Below, in pieces: positions 24,235-35,655 of a stretch of DNA of 64,000 nt. The translations under genes were made by a program, and so were the position numbers. The notes beneath the pieces are model-generated. The model made no database searches, was not told where the DNA came from, and saw nothing but the letters and a program-made list of their open reading frames with translations. Each line of letters begins with the position of its first letter. Within the stretch, counting starts at the first letter, position 1. This DNA is from Endocalyx cinctus (lineage: Eukaryota > Ascomycota > Sordariomycetes > Amphisphaeriales > Apiosporaceae): NCBI GenBank assembly GCA_001600455.1, contig BCKC01000004.1, positions 186,001-250,000 of the forward strand, in the 5' to 3' direction.

Positions 24235-25505
24235 AGATGAAGGAGATTCTTCACGCGGCGCGCGAGGACCCGGAAGTGCAGGCGGATAGCTAACGTCCCT
24301 TTTGCTTCCATCGTGTGTATATATTCCATAGTATCTTAGGAAGTTAAGGCAAAAAATAAATTGAGAGATATATAAAAGCAAAGCCATTAACCATCACGAA
24401 CAGGAGTCATGTATATGTCCATATATATACCATAAGGCAAGAGCATTCAATGCATCTTTGTGAAATAGGACCCGAGGACGCTACGGGAATGGGGTAGCCT
24501 ATGTTTCCCAACCTCTCGTCCCCAGCTATTACTTTCTGCTTCTACCCAAACCGAGCCCATCTTGTCAACCATCTCTGCCCGAGCGCGCTTTTGTCTTCGG
24601 GAGTCGTGTGGATGGTGCAACTGTCCGAACGGACCACCCCCTTCATGGGCTTTGGCCAGGTGAGCTTGATGACGGGATCGAGGCATTGACTAAGACTTTC
24701 AATGCCCACGCCCACGCCCCACTTAGATAAGTAACTAACCTACATTATTTCATGCCTAGAAAGTACCTTCGTAGCCTTCGAAAATAGCGGTATATGTCCT
24801 ATCTATTTGTATATCCCCAGATTTTTTTTTTTTTTTTTGAAACTTATGATCGGGCTTAGTATTGCACGATAGTTTATTCCGTATATGGGGAAAGTCGAGA
24901 CAATAATTTATTCGGAAATACGTGACCGCAACGTGAATTTCGTTGCGGCGCTAGCGATTTCAATTATACACTATATATAGGGCTGGCAGAGCTACTAATT
25001 AGTGGATAGTGTTGCTTTATTTAGTGTTAAGGCCAATACTTTTTTTTTTCCCCCAAATCTTACTTCCCATCTTTATTCATCACCAAACTTCAGCCTTCTT
25101 AATAGATCCGAATAACGGCGGCTCTATTTGCGGTTTTGTTTTGCAGCTTTATCTCCATTTTACGTCACAGATATCAGAGAATGTAAGTCCCCACACTCGT
25201 CGAACGTATTTCACCGAAATTCTTCAGAAATCGAGGGATCAAACATCCAATCATAATTATAATGTACCCGAATTGCGAATTCTTCACATCCCAAAAATAA
25301 GGTCAACGACCCGAAGGTTATGGGGTAGAAGCGGCGATAATAAATTCAAGATCTGTTATATTTGAGGGTATATATTCGTAATTCGCTTGCCCTCCTCGGC
25401 CATGTCCAGGGCAAGTTCGCGAAAAAATTCGTCTAACTCACGATCTCCTACGTTCCCCCGATAAAACGATGACGTTTACGAAAAACTCCAAGATCCTCTT
25501 CAACT
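24235..25505. other. Intergenic stretch
   Basis: There is no supported gene. Two frames on opposite strands between 24447 and 24689 overlap each other and have no motifs. A run of about 18 T lies at 24820-24837 and a T/C run at about 25040-25052. Confidence 0.4.
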
Positions 25506-25854
25506 CTAGTCGATCACCCTCGCTTTCGGGTCACGAAATTGGAGGGTGCCACTAGGGTAATTACCAAGATACCGAGACCCGTCCGAAAGCCACACAAACA
25601 CGGAATTGTTTGACTCGCTATAACGCGTGCACCTCCTCGCCGACACGTCCACCGAGACATCCGAATCGGTCCCTCCCACCCTCGGCACACCGATCTGTCC
25701 TACGAAGACAACTTCTGCAAGCTTTCGTCGCCCATATCGGAGGGCGGACTCAACCTCTCGCAGGGGCAGAGACAACTCCGGATAACGCCAGAGGCGCCAG
25801 CAAGAAAACGAGGATTGTACCTACGCTGATCCCATAGTACTCGGTGATTTCCAT
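25506..25854 (-). CDS. Possible small orphan gene
   Basis: One reading starts at the ATG at 25854 (MEITEYYGIS), removes a 49-nt candidate intron (25776-25824, donor GTAGGT, acceptor CGGAG), and continues through SALRYGRRKLAEVVFVGQIG to a stop at 25506, giving 99 residues. No branch point is evident. Without splicing the first frame encodes a hydrophobic segment (VGTILVFLLAPLALSGVV) and stops early, so the region could instead be a frameshifted relic. No homology is recognised. A short GAGACA repeat lies just upstream at about 25888-25935. Confidence 0.25.
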
Positions 25855-26121
25855 AATGTGTGACAATGGGTGTAAAGCTCGACTGTTATGAGAAGACAGA
25901 GAGAGACAGAGAGAGACAGAAGGAGACAGACAAATGTCTTCCTCAAATGGCCTGCGGTGCTGACGAACGTCCAAATCCGTCCTCGTGACAGAATCGGACG
26001 CGAGTGGTAGTATTAAAGTCCTTTCCCCAGGCATCATAGCTACTTCGAGACTATATTGTCCTTCTCCTTCTTTCTACTCACAATAGTCACCAATTCAAAA
26101 GATAACCAGGACCGTAACATT

Positions 26122-26412
26122 ATGATACCAAGCGACGCCGTCACTGCCGAGTCTCGCAGGGCTGAGGCTCGCCAAAAATTTCTCGATACTATCTTTTACT
26201 GGCTTTGCCTTGTCGGCTACATCATCTTTCCAGGAGCATTCGACTCCTTAAACAGAATACGCAGGTCTGCGGTAGGGAGAGCGGTGCAGTTAGCCGTACG
26301 CAACGTCCTACTCCCCTACATCGCCTTATTTTCGGGTGGCCTCGGAATACTCTGGTTATGGTGGACTATTAGATATCACTACGTGTGGCTGATTAGCCGT
26401 ATAATCTTGTGA
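26122..26412 (+). CDS. Small membrane protein, two predicted spans
   Basis: From the ATG at 26122 the frame gives 96 residues. Two hydrophobic segments are visible: FYWLCLVGYIIFPGAF (about 25-40) and VLLPYIALFSGGLGILWLWW (about 62-81), separated by a basic loop (NRIRRSAVGRA). The N-terminus is charged and has no signal peptide. It would sit in a membrane as a hairpin. The family is not recognised. Small membrane proteins of this shape occur near incompatibility-type genes in fungi, but no partner is seen here. Confidence 0.45.
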   Translation: MIPSDAVTAESRRAEARQKFLDTIFYWLCLVGYIIFPGAFDSLNRIRRSAVGRAVQLAVRNVLLPYIALFSGGLGILWLWWTIRYHYVWLISRIIL

Positions 26413-27506
26413 GTCGATTTGGCATTGGAAGTTATGTACTTGGCTAAACTATTCAGTGCTCTGGTATATCCAAATCGATAATTTTTTTTCCATCGCCGTT
26501 ACCACTGTCTTGTGTTATGATATGGTTGTGGTGCGGGGTAGCATAGTGGGGTAGGTTAGATCTTAGGTACCCTTAAGAAACTTACAAGGGGCTTTATGGT
26601 TTGATATGTTAGGTATGATTTGGGCTGTAGAAAAAATAGTTAACCACCCCACCTCACTAAAAACGCGCTGGAAGGTTTTGCGCGGTACTATAGGGTCCAT
26701 AATGCCTCTAAATATTATTGCTATTTATTCTTAAAGTGGAGCCTGTTCACCTAGAACCCCTACATAGTCTGTATAAGTGCCTGTATTGAAAATATCCAAA
26801 CCGCAACACCCATTTCGCCTTTTATAAGGCGCTCATAGGTATATACTATAGCTTCGGGTATGTAGGTCAACATTTTGCTTCGGTTTGATAAAGGTCGTCT
26901 CGATATGAGGTTTAAAGCCTATTACAATCCCCAACGTCTTCGTGGTCGCTGCAGAGCGTGTTCTGGCGAATGTCCATCGTAAACGAACACTCACGCGGCA
27001 AGTTAGCAGGTATTGGATGGCGGGCGATATTCCCGGCAGCCTAAAGTGAGGTGTGCGGGGCTGAGTTATGGATACGGCTCTTATAGTATCATCCCATAGC
27101 AATCCTAATATTTTAGTCAAGGTACAGGCTAGAGTTCCTCATCCTGATTCTTCTGTCACGAATGTGCCTTGTTATTCTACGAGTAAAACTCCGATATAGT
27201 CACCTTGTCATTTAGTTTATCTTAAGTGTTTTAACGCGCATTTATCGAGGATTTAGAGCTAACATTCGATTTCCAGGTACGTTTAGCGTCTTCTTTCCCG
27301 TCGTTTCGCGCTAATATTACCGTAGAAGAATTCTGATATCCAACAATGTGTAAACAACAAGTCAGAAAATGGTCAAATTGTGGCTGTACAGTGCCTGCTG
27401 GAGGCGTCATCGACTGCGACAAGAAGGGAACAAAGGATTGCACGGGCGTTCGAGATGAAATCATCTCATATTGGTCGGGGTGGTGCAGCGAACATAAGCC
27501 TTAAAG
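26413..27506. other. Intergenic stretch
   Basis: AT-rich DNA, with a 95-codon minus frame at 26833-27120 that has an unusual basic centre (RLRWTFARTRSAATTKT) but no recognised motif or splice partner. I do not call a gene. Confidence 0.35.
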
Positions 27507-28337
27507 CTATACGGCGGAAGAGGCACATGATGGGTTTATGGGACAATTTACCCAGTCTCTGGTTGGACTGAATATGCCGGTGGAATAAACCCAGGTTGGA
27601 ATGACTAGCGGGATGCAACTACCTATTCGACCTGCAAAGCTGCAATCAATCAAGATAACATTCTGCTTGGAATCCTTCATAATGTTGCTGTAGCTAATAT
27701 CACCGTGACAATATCCGGCCGAGTGAAACCGAAGAATGGCAGCACGGATATCCTCAGTCCTTGAATCAAGTTCGTCGGGGTTCATTTTAAAAAGCTCCTC
27801 CATCCGATAGCCACACATAACCGCACCGTCTATAATAGGCTGTGGGTCGATTTGCGGAACAGGCAGACCGAGCGTTGCAAAGTGGGAGAGCATCTCAAAT
27901 TCGTATCGGACAAGCCCGATGGACTCCTCATCAGAATGCGATAGTTTAAGGATAGGAAAAGAATTTGGTCCTGTTGTATGCCTGGCCTTTCGAATAGATG
28001 CGTGCGAGCCGAAATCCACTAGATCCGAGTCCTTCCAGATTGCGGCCACCTCTGGGCTCTGCAACACAGCGGAAACGGCCGCACCTTCGACGGCGGGAAA
28101 CTCGGAAAGTTGAGGGTAGATTGCTAAACCATCCCAGGCAATCGTGTATGGCTTGTGATTATAATCAACAACGCAGCTATAAGATCCACGCGTCTTAGTA
28201 CCTTGCGGCGGTGTTATTGGCTTGGCCGTGTAATGTAAACTATTTAGCTTATCATTTGGCGAGCAGCTGCTGCTTTTGTTGTTATTAACAACTGATTTTT
28301 TTAAGTCTGACGAGCTAGGTTGTGAAAATGCGACCAT
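27507..28337 (-). CDS. Kinase-like (APH/RIO-type fold) protein, 5' end uncertain
   Basis: The frame from the ATG at 28337 gives 276 residues. Kinase features are visible: a candidate ATP-binding Lys in FPILKLSH (about 131), a Glu in RYEFEML (about 147), the catalytic-loop form HGDISYSN (211-218) and IDCSFAG (230-236) as the metal-binding segment. This arrangement is typical of fungal atypical or aminoglycoside-phosphotransferase-like kinases rather than classical HRD/DFG kinases. The open frame continues about 25 codons upstream (QESEF, QTEHDIKAFILL) to a possible acceptor near 28427, so a first exon may be missing. The C-terminus (IPTWVYSTGIF) fits the family. Confidence 0.55.
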   Translation of the reverse strand: MVAFSQPSSSDLKKSVVNNNKSSSCSPNDKLNSLHYTAKPITPPQGTKTRGSYSCVVDYNHKPYTIAWDGLAIYPQLSEFPAVEGAAVSAVLQSPEVAAIWKDSDLVDFGSHASIRKARHTTGPNSFPILKLSHSDEESIGLVRYEFEMLSHFATLGLPVPQIDPQPIIDGAVMCGYRMEELFKMNPDELDSRTEDIRAAILRFHSAGYCHGDISYSNIMKDSKQNVILIDCSFAGRIGSCIPLVIPTWVYSTGIFSPTRDWVNCPINPSCASSAV

Positions 28338-28479
28338 GCTTGACCCCGAAAGTAGAATGAAGGCTTTGATATCATGTTCTGTTTGCAAAAGAAGCAAAAA
28401 CTCGCTTTCTTGGACATTGATTAATTCCTACTACTCGGTTTCGGCTGCACTTTCATCCGCGGCTATGCACGGTTAGCAG

Positions 28480-28931
28480 AGCAGGTTAACCCGCTAACGC
28501 GGCCCGGAAGTTAATCCCCCACTTTGTCACTTAGAAAACGGCATAAATCTAGCGACATAAGTACTTTGATAGTACAATACACTCGTCATGCCGGGCTAGA
28601 GCTATCCAGAAATGGACTGTACATAACTTACAGTACTATAGAATCCAAGTCCAAAAGTGATCAAATAAGGTTTGGCTAAAACCCGTTTTTGGCAGGATGA
28701 TGGATGGACAGTTAACTATGGACTCTACTCATGCTAAATAACGAGTACTATTGCGTCTGATTTTAGACTACCGGATATAATAACGTTCTATGATCCCCTG
28801 GATTTTACGCCAAGGGGATTTGCGCATACTCGAAAACCCACTACTGTCAATCAACCACCAGGCAATACCTAGTACCCAATCAATATTAAGAACGGTTTCT
28901 ATCAGAAGGGCGGCACAACCTAACGAAGAGC
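28480..28931. other. Intergenic stretch
   Basis: Apart from a short frame at 28790-29038 that shadows the relic downstream, nothing recognisable is seen. Confidence 0.35.
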
Positions 28932-29296
28932 ATGGTCATCATGCGCGTGTATTATCCAAACGGCCCCTACGATGGCACCTGGTCCTTTCGTACGGTATCC
29001 ATTCATCATCATGCATCTTTCGACAAGTTCTACAATAAGATCCCACGGAGGAAGACAAGTACTTACGAGAAACCATAAAAGAACTTGCAAAGCGCTTCTT
29101 TGCTGCCTTGTTTTACTTTGAGCTAACAGAGATTCCTGCTAGATCGGGCTCTCGGTTCCGTATTCAAGGACAAGTGCTATGTACGCGTAAAGCAGGTGAT
29201 CCAGCATTGCCCACGATTCTACAGCGACTGGAAAACTTCATGCTGCACATTAACGGAATCGAAGTTTATAATTATCCTGCCAGAAATGGGTCTTAG
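28932..29296 (+). pseudogene. Frameshifted relic of an unknown protein
   Basis: Two frames abut. The first (from the ATG at 28932) reads MVIMRVYYPNGPYDGTWSFR and reaches the point near 29037 where a one-base shift is needed. The second continues DPTEEDKYLRETIKELAKRF and FELTEIPARSGSRFRIQGQV to a stop at 29296. Both halves have protein-like composition and no splice sites bridge them, so a single-base indel is the simplest reading. The family is not recognised. Confidence 0.4.
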
Positions 29297-29450
29297 CCAG
29301 CCCATTATCTTGCATACTACGTAAAGAGTGCCTCCCTTCGCAGATTTCACGAGTGGGGTCTCATTTTCATAAATCTAGCGGCGGGTAACACCTCTCGTTT
29401 GTCAATTGTTGGTATTTCAGTATCCGTCTATAATATAATTACCTGGGTCT

Positions 29451-31686
29451 TTATGTCCCGTTGAGACTCATCTCGGCATAAAACGCATCACTAAGAGGCC
29501 TCCTACCTAAGTATTGTATCAACGTCGTCATTTCGTCCTGACTTCCACCACGCTCCAATACAGTATGTCGATATCTGCTGCCCTCATTCTTATCCATTGG
29601 CTTTTGCTTGAACACAGAGTAGAACATGTCCGCACTGTACACTTGAGACCAGAGATAGCCATAATAGCAAGCATCATATCCGTTCATCAGATGCCCAAAA
29701 GTACAATAACCGCTATAAATAAGTAATCAGTTTAATAAGCCAGTGTAGGTCATTACGGAAATTATTCAAGCAATGTAAATAAACATACCTAGCTTCCCCA
29801 AGAGCCTCCAGGCCATCTAGGCCCAAAATATCCGCTTTGAGAGTGTTATACAACATACCGACGTCTAGTTTCTCTAGCTCCAAGCGACTAGTTGGTGAAT
29901 GCACCTTCATGTCAAAGGTTGCAAAAAATAGTTGTTGGAGGTTGTACAAGGCAGCGTTGAGATGCTTGGTAGATATCTGGTTCTCGATCAAATCGTCCGG
30001 AATCTTTTCTCCCGTCTCATAGTGGCTAGAAAGAACTTTCAGTACGCTCGGTATCCAGCACCAATATTCAAGCATTTGACTCGGCGCTTCGACAAAGTCC
30101 TTCGCCGTCGAAGTGCCGTGGTGCCGACTGTATTTGCACCTGCCGACCAGGCTGTGGATGCTGTGCCCGAGTTCATGGAAGAGCGTGACGATCTCGTAAT
30201 GCTTCAGTAACGAAGGCTTATTCTCCGTCGCCTTGGATAAGTTGCAAACAAGCGCCGTCACAGGATATCTCCGCGTGCCGTCTTGCTCTAGGAAGCCGGG
30301 CTGTAGGGTAAAGTTTGCAGCGTGGCTATATTTGCTCGTCCGGGGGTGCAAGTCCATGTAAAGATACCCGACGAAGCCGGCGTCCTCGGTGCTTTCGCCC
30401 CAGACGGAAAATATGATAACATCTTCATGCTATACGATATCGTCGGCTTTACCGGTGGATAATAAGCTTTTTCTCGCGGCCAAGTTTAGTTCTACGAACG
30501 ACAGACCAAAGAGCTTCTCGAAGATATCAAGCATTCCTCGTACCGTATTTTGAAGGGGGAAATATTCGGCAAACTTCATGTTATCGAAGCTATATTTTTC
30601 TTCGCGCATTATACGGCAATAGTAATCGTGGTCCCAGTAAAAATATTTTTCATCCGGCTGCAATCCCCTTATCGCTATATCCCTTTCTTTAATCTTAAGC
30701 AAACGCTTTTTCTCTTTCTTGCCTCTTAGTTCTAACTATTCTCGGAGGTCTAAGAGAAACGTATTGACCGTCTTAATGTCTTTCGCCATCCGGTCCTCGA
30801 TCTGGAAGGCGGCATAATTGTCATAACCTAGCATCCGAGCAGCTTCGTCTCGTAGGAGGATTGCCTCTTTAAAGAGGCCTGCATTTTGGCTGTACTGTTT
30901 TCAATATTTAGTTAGGGGAGAACCATTTTAAATGTCGCGCATTAAGGTAATTACCTTGTTTTCATTCGCGATAAATAATCTCTTTCGCGTCTCGGAGATT
31001 TTGGCGGACTGACGAATACAATGAAGCTTATGATACTCGAAAGTTACCTTGACCATCCCCTCATTATCGCCTACTCCTTTCTCAAGACCGTCGACCACGT
31101 CATTAGGTACGCCGTTAATCTCATCCAACGTGAGCCAAAGGCATCCATTTTCCTCGTTTAGGTTTCTTTGGAATTCACTCTTAATTTTGCAGAGCCTGCT
31201 CTGAACTTCCTCGAAACGGCCCCTCTCAGTACCTGCCAGGCCTAGTCCGTTTCTAATGTGATTCTTGTGTTGTGTCTCTAAGAATCGTGAGCTTTCGGGA
31301 TCGAGACTCTCGTGTGAATTAAACACAACATCGACCAGTTTAAAAAGACCTTTGCACATATCACGCTCAACATCTAATTGATCGAACAGCGTCTGAGCCT
31401 GGGTAGAAGCATCGCGTAAGTCGGGGTCGGTAGAAACGTGTCGGTAAAAGCTGAGAGATCGGCGACTAAGAGCAGATTGGTTTTCGTCTTCGGCTAGGGG
31501 TGCAAGGACAGTAGTAAAAGATGCATCATTTATCCTGACTTCATTGACGATCTTATCGAGTACCTTTCGTGTGTTAGAGCAAAGGGCTTGGGTTTCATCA
31601 ACGACGAATTTGGCGGTGCGTGCAAATATCGGTGGAGCTTGGGGCGGCTTTTTTTTTTCCTTTTTTTTGTACGTCTCGGAAATCAT
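29451..31686 (-). pseudogene. M3-family metallopeptidase (thimet oligopeptidase/saccharolysin type) with two nonsense codons
   Basis: Exons 31686-30955, 30894-29789 and 29712-29451 are joined by clean introns of 60 and 76 nt and total 2100 nt, the usual length of about 700 codons. The zinc site is intact: HELGHSIH (His484, Glu485, His488) and the downstream Glu in DFVEAPSQMLEYW. GYLWSQVYSADMF near the C-terminus also matches the family. These enzymes cleave short peptides in the cytosol or mitochondria. Two in-frame TAG codons, at 30736-30738 and 30430-30432, interrupt exon 2. The first replaces a probable Gln and the second a probable Trp (before HEDVIIFSVW), each one C:G-to-T:A transition away. 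Everything else is preserved, so inactivation looks recent. Confidence 0.85.
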
Positions 31687-32602
31687 AATATATGTTACGA
31701 CGAATTGGTGACAATTTAGCAAGCACTGGATAGGGGCGATGATGGAAGTCCGTATTAGACGCTATATTGAAGTAGGTGGGTAATTATGGTGAACGAAGGT
31801 GTAAATTTATAGAAGTCGAGGTAGATGTAAAATAGGATAAGTTCTAGGTCTCTCGTAAAAAATATAGATTTGGGTAATCTTGGATACTGGGAGGAGAAGA
31901 TTATTAAACAACTTATTTTTCGGTGGAGGACATCACGTTTTATGTAAAGCACTGGATTTACCACGTATCCTACATCACAACGTGATTGTCAATAGGGCCT
32001 GAAATGGACTTATGCTCGCGGAAGTACTGCCCAGAACACCAACACGGTGCGCGCACTGCTAAGAGAGAAAATATCGGGGCCTTGCAGCCTAGTTACTTCC
32101 GCTTTTTCGTCCCCCAACCACAGTTGTTTATGGCTCCTCCCACTAATAAGATCGACCCTTCGATGACCGGTTTCCAGGTCTTGATCCGCCTATAGCCGGG
32201 CAAACAGCTTAAGAGTATCGAAAGTTAAGTCCATTTGCGGCTCCTGTATGGTATAATACCTACATGAGTAGACTAATATATAGCCTTCCCGTTCTCGAAA
32301 CCTTCTAATCGGAACCACAAACTTTGAAGGCGTAGTTGAGGGAGGCGGCGATTGTGAAAGCATTTCGACCATTTGCGAGATTTTCACTTGTTTAAACGTT
32401 GCGATGATTGCAACCCGGTATATTCGCATATCCAGCTACACCAGTAGAAGACTTGCCCAGCTTGTAACCGTAATATTAATGCTGAACATATAAGGTCTTA
32501 TCTGTCAGATATTTACGAGTAATAACCATGCCTCTGCTATAATAACAACGAGAGTTTCGTTATACATATTTTGTTGAACCACCCGTCCGAAACGTGCCCA
32601 TT
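31687..32602. other. Intergenic stretch between divergent genes
   Basis: No supported gene. It lies between the start of the peptidase pseudogene and a plus-strand zinc-finger-like relic, so both former promoters would be here. Confidence 0.4.
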
Positions 32603-33857
32603 ATGCAACTATATAATATTAAAGACGAGCTCTACGATCATCTTCTGAGGACCCATGAATTCCAGAGGTGTTCTGAGTGCGGTCCCACCATTTATTTAAA
32701 TTATATAACCCAATCGCACGTTTGGAAAACCTGTGACGAATGTTCGATCATGGTCCCGGAGAGCAAAGTTACGGATTATCTCTGATCGCAGCACGCGTGG
32801 CTTAAGTGTCCGGCATGTAATCGGGCCGAGTCAACGGCAGAATACCAAGGTGTCGATCGTGTCGATGGTCATGGAATTGCATGTCATCGGACGAGCCCTA
32901 GACAGTGATATGGAATTCTTCTTCATGTGCCACAGCAACAGCGACAGCGATGATCTCGACCAAGAGGAATCCCGAAGGTCCAAGGCTCTCGACAAGTTAT
33001 GGAAAACCCGGAGCTGGAACGAGGCTAAGTCCCTCATCACTAGGAGTAGTGAACTGAAAGCGCTAGGTTTCGAGAATTGGGTCAACGAAAACTCGCCTCC
33101 AGGGGAAGAGATTGAGCAGACCGTGCCGAGGAACAAAGAACAGTGGATTAGTCAACCGGCTACTCCAGCTCGGAATGAGCTCGATATCGAACCGACACCA
33201 GAGAGATTCGCGCGGCTGCTGGCATTCGTCCGGGAAAAGAAGATCCCGTACTGGCGAGGCTACCATCAGAGAAATATCGGGCAAGAAGACCTGAAGAAGA
33301 TGTGTACGAAGGCATCAAAGGAGTCTGCGATGCAGCCTATGTTGATCAGCAACGTCCGCTTCACAATAGAGCGGGCCACAGCCCAGTATAAGCGGCAGAT
33401 GATCTATAAGAAGGGGGCCCCTACTACGGTGCTCATATTGACGGGTTCGCCGTTACAGAGCAGCGAGGTAAACGAAGTCATCACTCAGCAAAGGGCGAGC
33501 CACCAGAACGAAGGCGGCAATTTCTGTATCGAGATTGTGGCCTGGACTAAGTCGATGGACCATCACGGGAAGCAGAGCTTCCGTACCCTAGATGAGGCCT
33601 TCAAGGGCTCCCAAGACATCAACGACGTGACCGAGGTCGATGACGACCTGCTTCTGAGGAGAGGACCATCGGCGCTGCTTTTCTACAAGATCCTCAACTC
33701 CCACAATAAGGATGTCGACAAAATGAATCTCAGGAAGGTCGATGAAATGTACGGCAAGACCGAACTGCTAAAACCGGGCGAAAAGGAGTTGGTGATGCTG
33801 TCATTCGAAGATGCTGCCAGGGCTTTGGGTCAATACCGTGAGGAGGAGGAAGAGTAG
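32603..33857 (+). pseudogene. Broken zinc-finger-like gene with long GC-rich C-terminal frame
   Basis: The first frame (ATG at 32603) carries Cys/His pairs typical of fungal C2H2-like arrays: HLLRTHEFQRCSEC, WKTCDEC, then after an in-frame TGA at 32783-32785 SQHAWLKCPACN. The TGA is one C-to-T change from CGA (Arg). A frame change somewhere around 32860-32940 leads into a long open frame ending at 33857, which has its own ATG at 32865 and could give a 330-residue protein (SKALDKLWKTRSWNEAKSLI, PYWRGYHQRN, then an acidic tail of glutamates). No catalytic domain is recognised in the long part. The GC-richness of 32850-33850 contrasts with its AT-rich flanks. Confidence 0.45.
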
Positions 33858-34668
33858 GGTGATAGTGATGATGAGGAGGGGGGAAGAACAGGTGCCGGCG
33901 TACAATTCGATCCATACGATTATAAGGGATAAGCTGGATCTGTTCAGGGAGAGCTCGTAGCTTTATGATTTGGAACGGTGGTGGAGCACTTGAATTTTTA
34001 ATGTATTATGTCTAGCTAGTTCTTTTTTTCTTTAGACCGCTGGTTAAGTCACGCGCTGGAGGCTTATTCTTTCGTTAAGGGTATTAATAAAATTATGGTT
34101 TACGGCGATTTGTAATAATTGAATATAATATCTTGAAATTTATATAAGTTAGGCGTGAGAATGTTAGATGAGTAGGTATAGCTTCGTAAGCCATGTATCG
34201 AACGCGAACTATATTTAAATGCATAATGGACTTCGAGAATAAGCCCTGGATAGTTGACCCCTTTATAAAAATAACTTACCCCTTTTCACTAAACAAGATA
34301 ATTGCACTAACCGGGTATCCCTCAGGGTTACTGATATCATAATAAAAGAGCCTGAATAAACCGGTATCCGAAATGCAAAAGAGAAACTATAATATTGAAG
34401 CGATGAAAAGGGAGGAGGCTTAGATATATATGAAAGCGGTCCGCTATGCCGCGAGTTCCCCTTTAACGGATTCCTAGTAGGTAGAACAAAACTCTGTTTC
34501 TTATGAAAATACCTCGTTAGTAAACTTGAACCTGGCTATGATATACAACCGGGGGGCAATCACGTCTAACACATGCTTTAAGAGGATACTTATCTGGCCC
34601 TCGAGAGGTCCATATAAAACTTAGCTTTCTTTTTCCTTAAACATTTATTCTCTTGGCAGACAATCACC
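33858..34668. other. Intergenic stretch
   Basis: AT-rich DNA leading to the TATA-like box at 34613. No gene is supported. Confidence 0.4.
34613..34619 (+). promoter_or_regulatory. TATA-like box of the membrane-protein gene
   Basis: TATAAAA stands 50 bases before the ATG at 34669, followed by a pyrimidine-rich stretch (CTTTCTTTTTCCTT). The start context CACCATGG is close to ideal for eukaryotic initiation. Confidence 0.5.
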
Positions 34669-35136
34669 ATGGAAAATTTTCAAGTCGTTATCCCAAATAT
34701 AGCGTATATTTTCCAATTTATCATTGCTATATTTAATTTTATCTTTTTCTTAAGGCATCAGAGAAATCGCGATCTACCACAGCCCTTATATGTTAGATTT
34801 AGAAAACAGTTCGCCGTTGTTATGATATTAGAATTCTTGATCGGTACTGGATTCACGTCTGCTTTTGCCATATTAGCTTGGAAAAACGGCGAGGTTTGGC
34901 TCACGTACTTATCTGCGGCTATTATTTTACGGATTATAATTCACGAAGTAAGTTTCCTTATCTTTGTCTCAATCAAATTCAAGATGCCAATTATGGAAGA
35001 ATTCCTTAGCTGGTTACCGCCTTTGAATATCTTCATCTTCTATCTTGTCCATTTTTTCAGTCTTTTGCGTAATAATCGAAAAGAACTGAAATGGGAGGTA
35101 ACAAAATTAATATATAGGTTTATAAGCCTTGATTAA
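34669..35136 (+). CDS. Orphan membrane protein, about four spans
   Basis: A single exon gives 155 residues. Hydrophobic segments lie at about 8-28 (IPNIAYIFQFIIAIFNFIFF), 48-68 (FAVVMILEFLIGTGFTSAF), 76-100 (the stretch ending IILRIII and running into SFLIFVSI) and 115-132 (LPPLNIFIFYLVHFF), with basic loops. There is no signal peptide. The good start context and upstream TATA-like box support expression. No family is recognised. Confidence 0.5.
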   Translation: MENFQVVIPNIAYIFQFIIAIFNFIFFLRHQRNRDLPQPLYVRFRKQFAVVMILEFLIGTGFTSAFAILAWKNGEVWLTYLSAAIILRIIIHEVSFLIFVSIKFKMPIMEEFLSWLPPLNIFIFYLVHFFSLLRNNRKELKWEVTKLIYRFISLD

Positions 35137-35655
35137 CAATCACTTATATATGTTACGGGCGAGGATCTTATTCTTTCATATTTTTTCATATCGGTTATTT
35201 AACCTTACAATTATCATGGTGGAAACCAACTTTCGTAATTAGAATACTTGCTGAAAATAATTCAATAATCTATTAAGGATGAGTATAACGTGAGGTATGG
35301 CGCAACGATAGTCAATCATCCTCGTAATCCACACTGAAAAAAGGGGGTGGGGTAGTATATCCTAAGAATAAGCAATAAGATTCATCATAGCCAACTTCGT
35401 AGTACTCGCGATTTATTATTATCAAAGTTGACGTTTTTAGGTCAAATATACGAAGATATACTAAGATAAAAAAAAGAAAGGTGTGGATACCGGTGTACTT
35501 ATAATTATGAAATAACTGCGTAAGGCTGAATGTGATGACTATTAAACGCTAGAAACTATAATTACATTGTGATATACATAACAACTTCCAGACCATACTC
35601 TTAAAACCGAGTGATCAAGACTTGTAGCTCAGGTCTTGTATCCGTGTCCTTTGCC
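35137..35655. other. Convergent 3' region
   Basis: AT-rich spacer between the convergent membrane-protein and GTPase genes. No gene is supported. Confidence 0.4.

Noticed and set aside
24447..24689. Opposite-strand frames of 62 and 79 codons
   Set aside because: Mutually overlapping, motif-free; nothing supports either.
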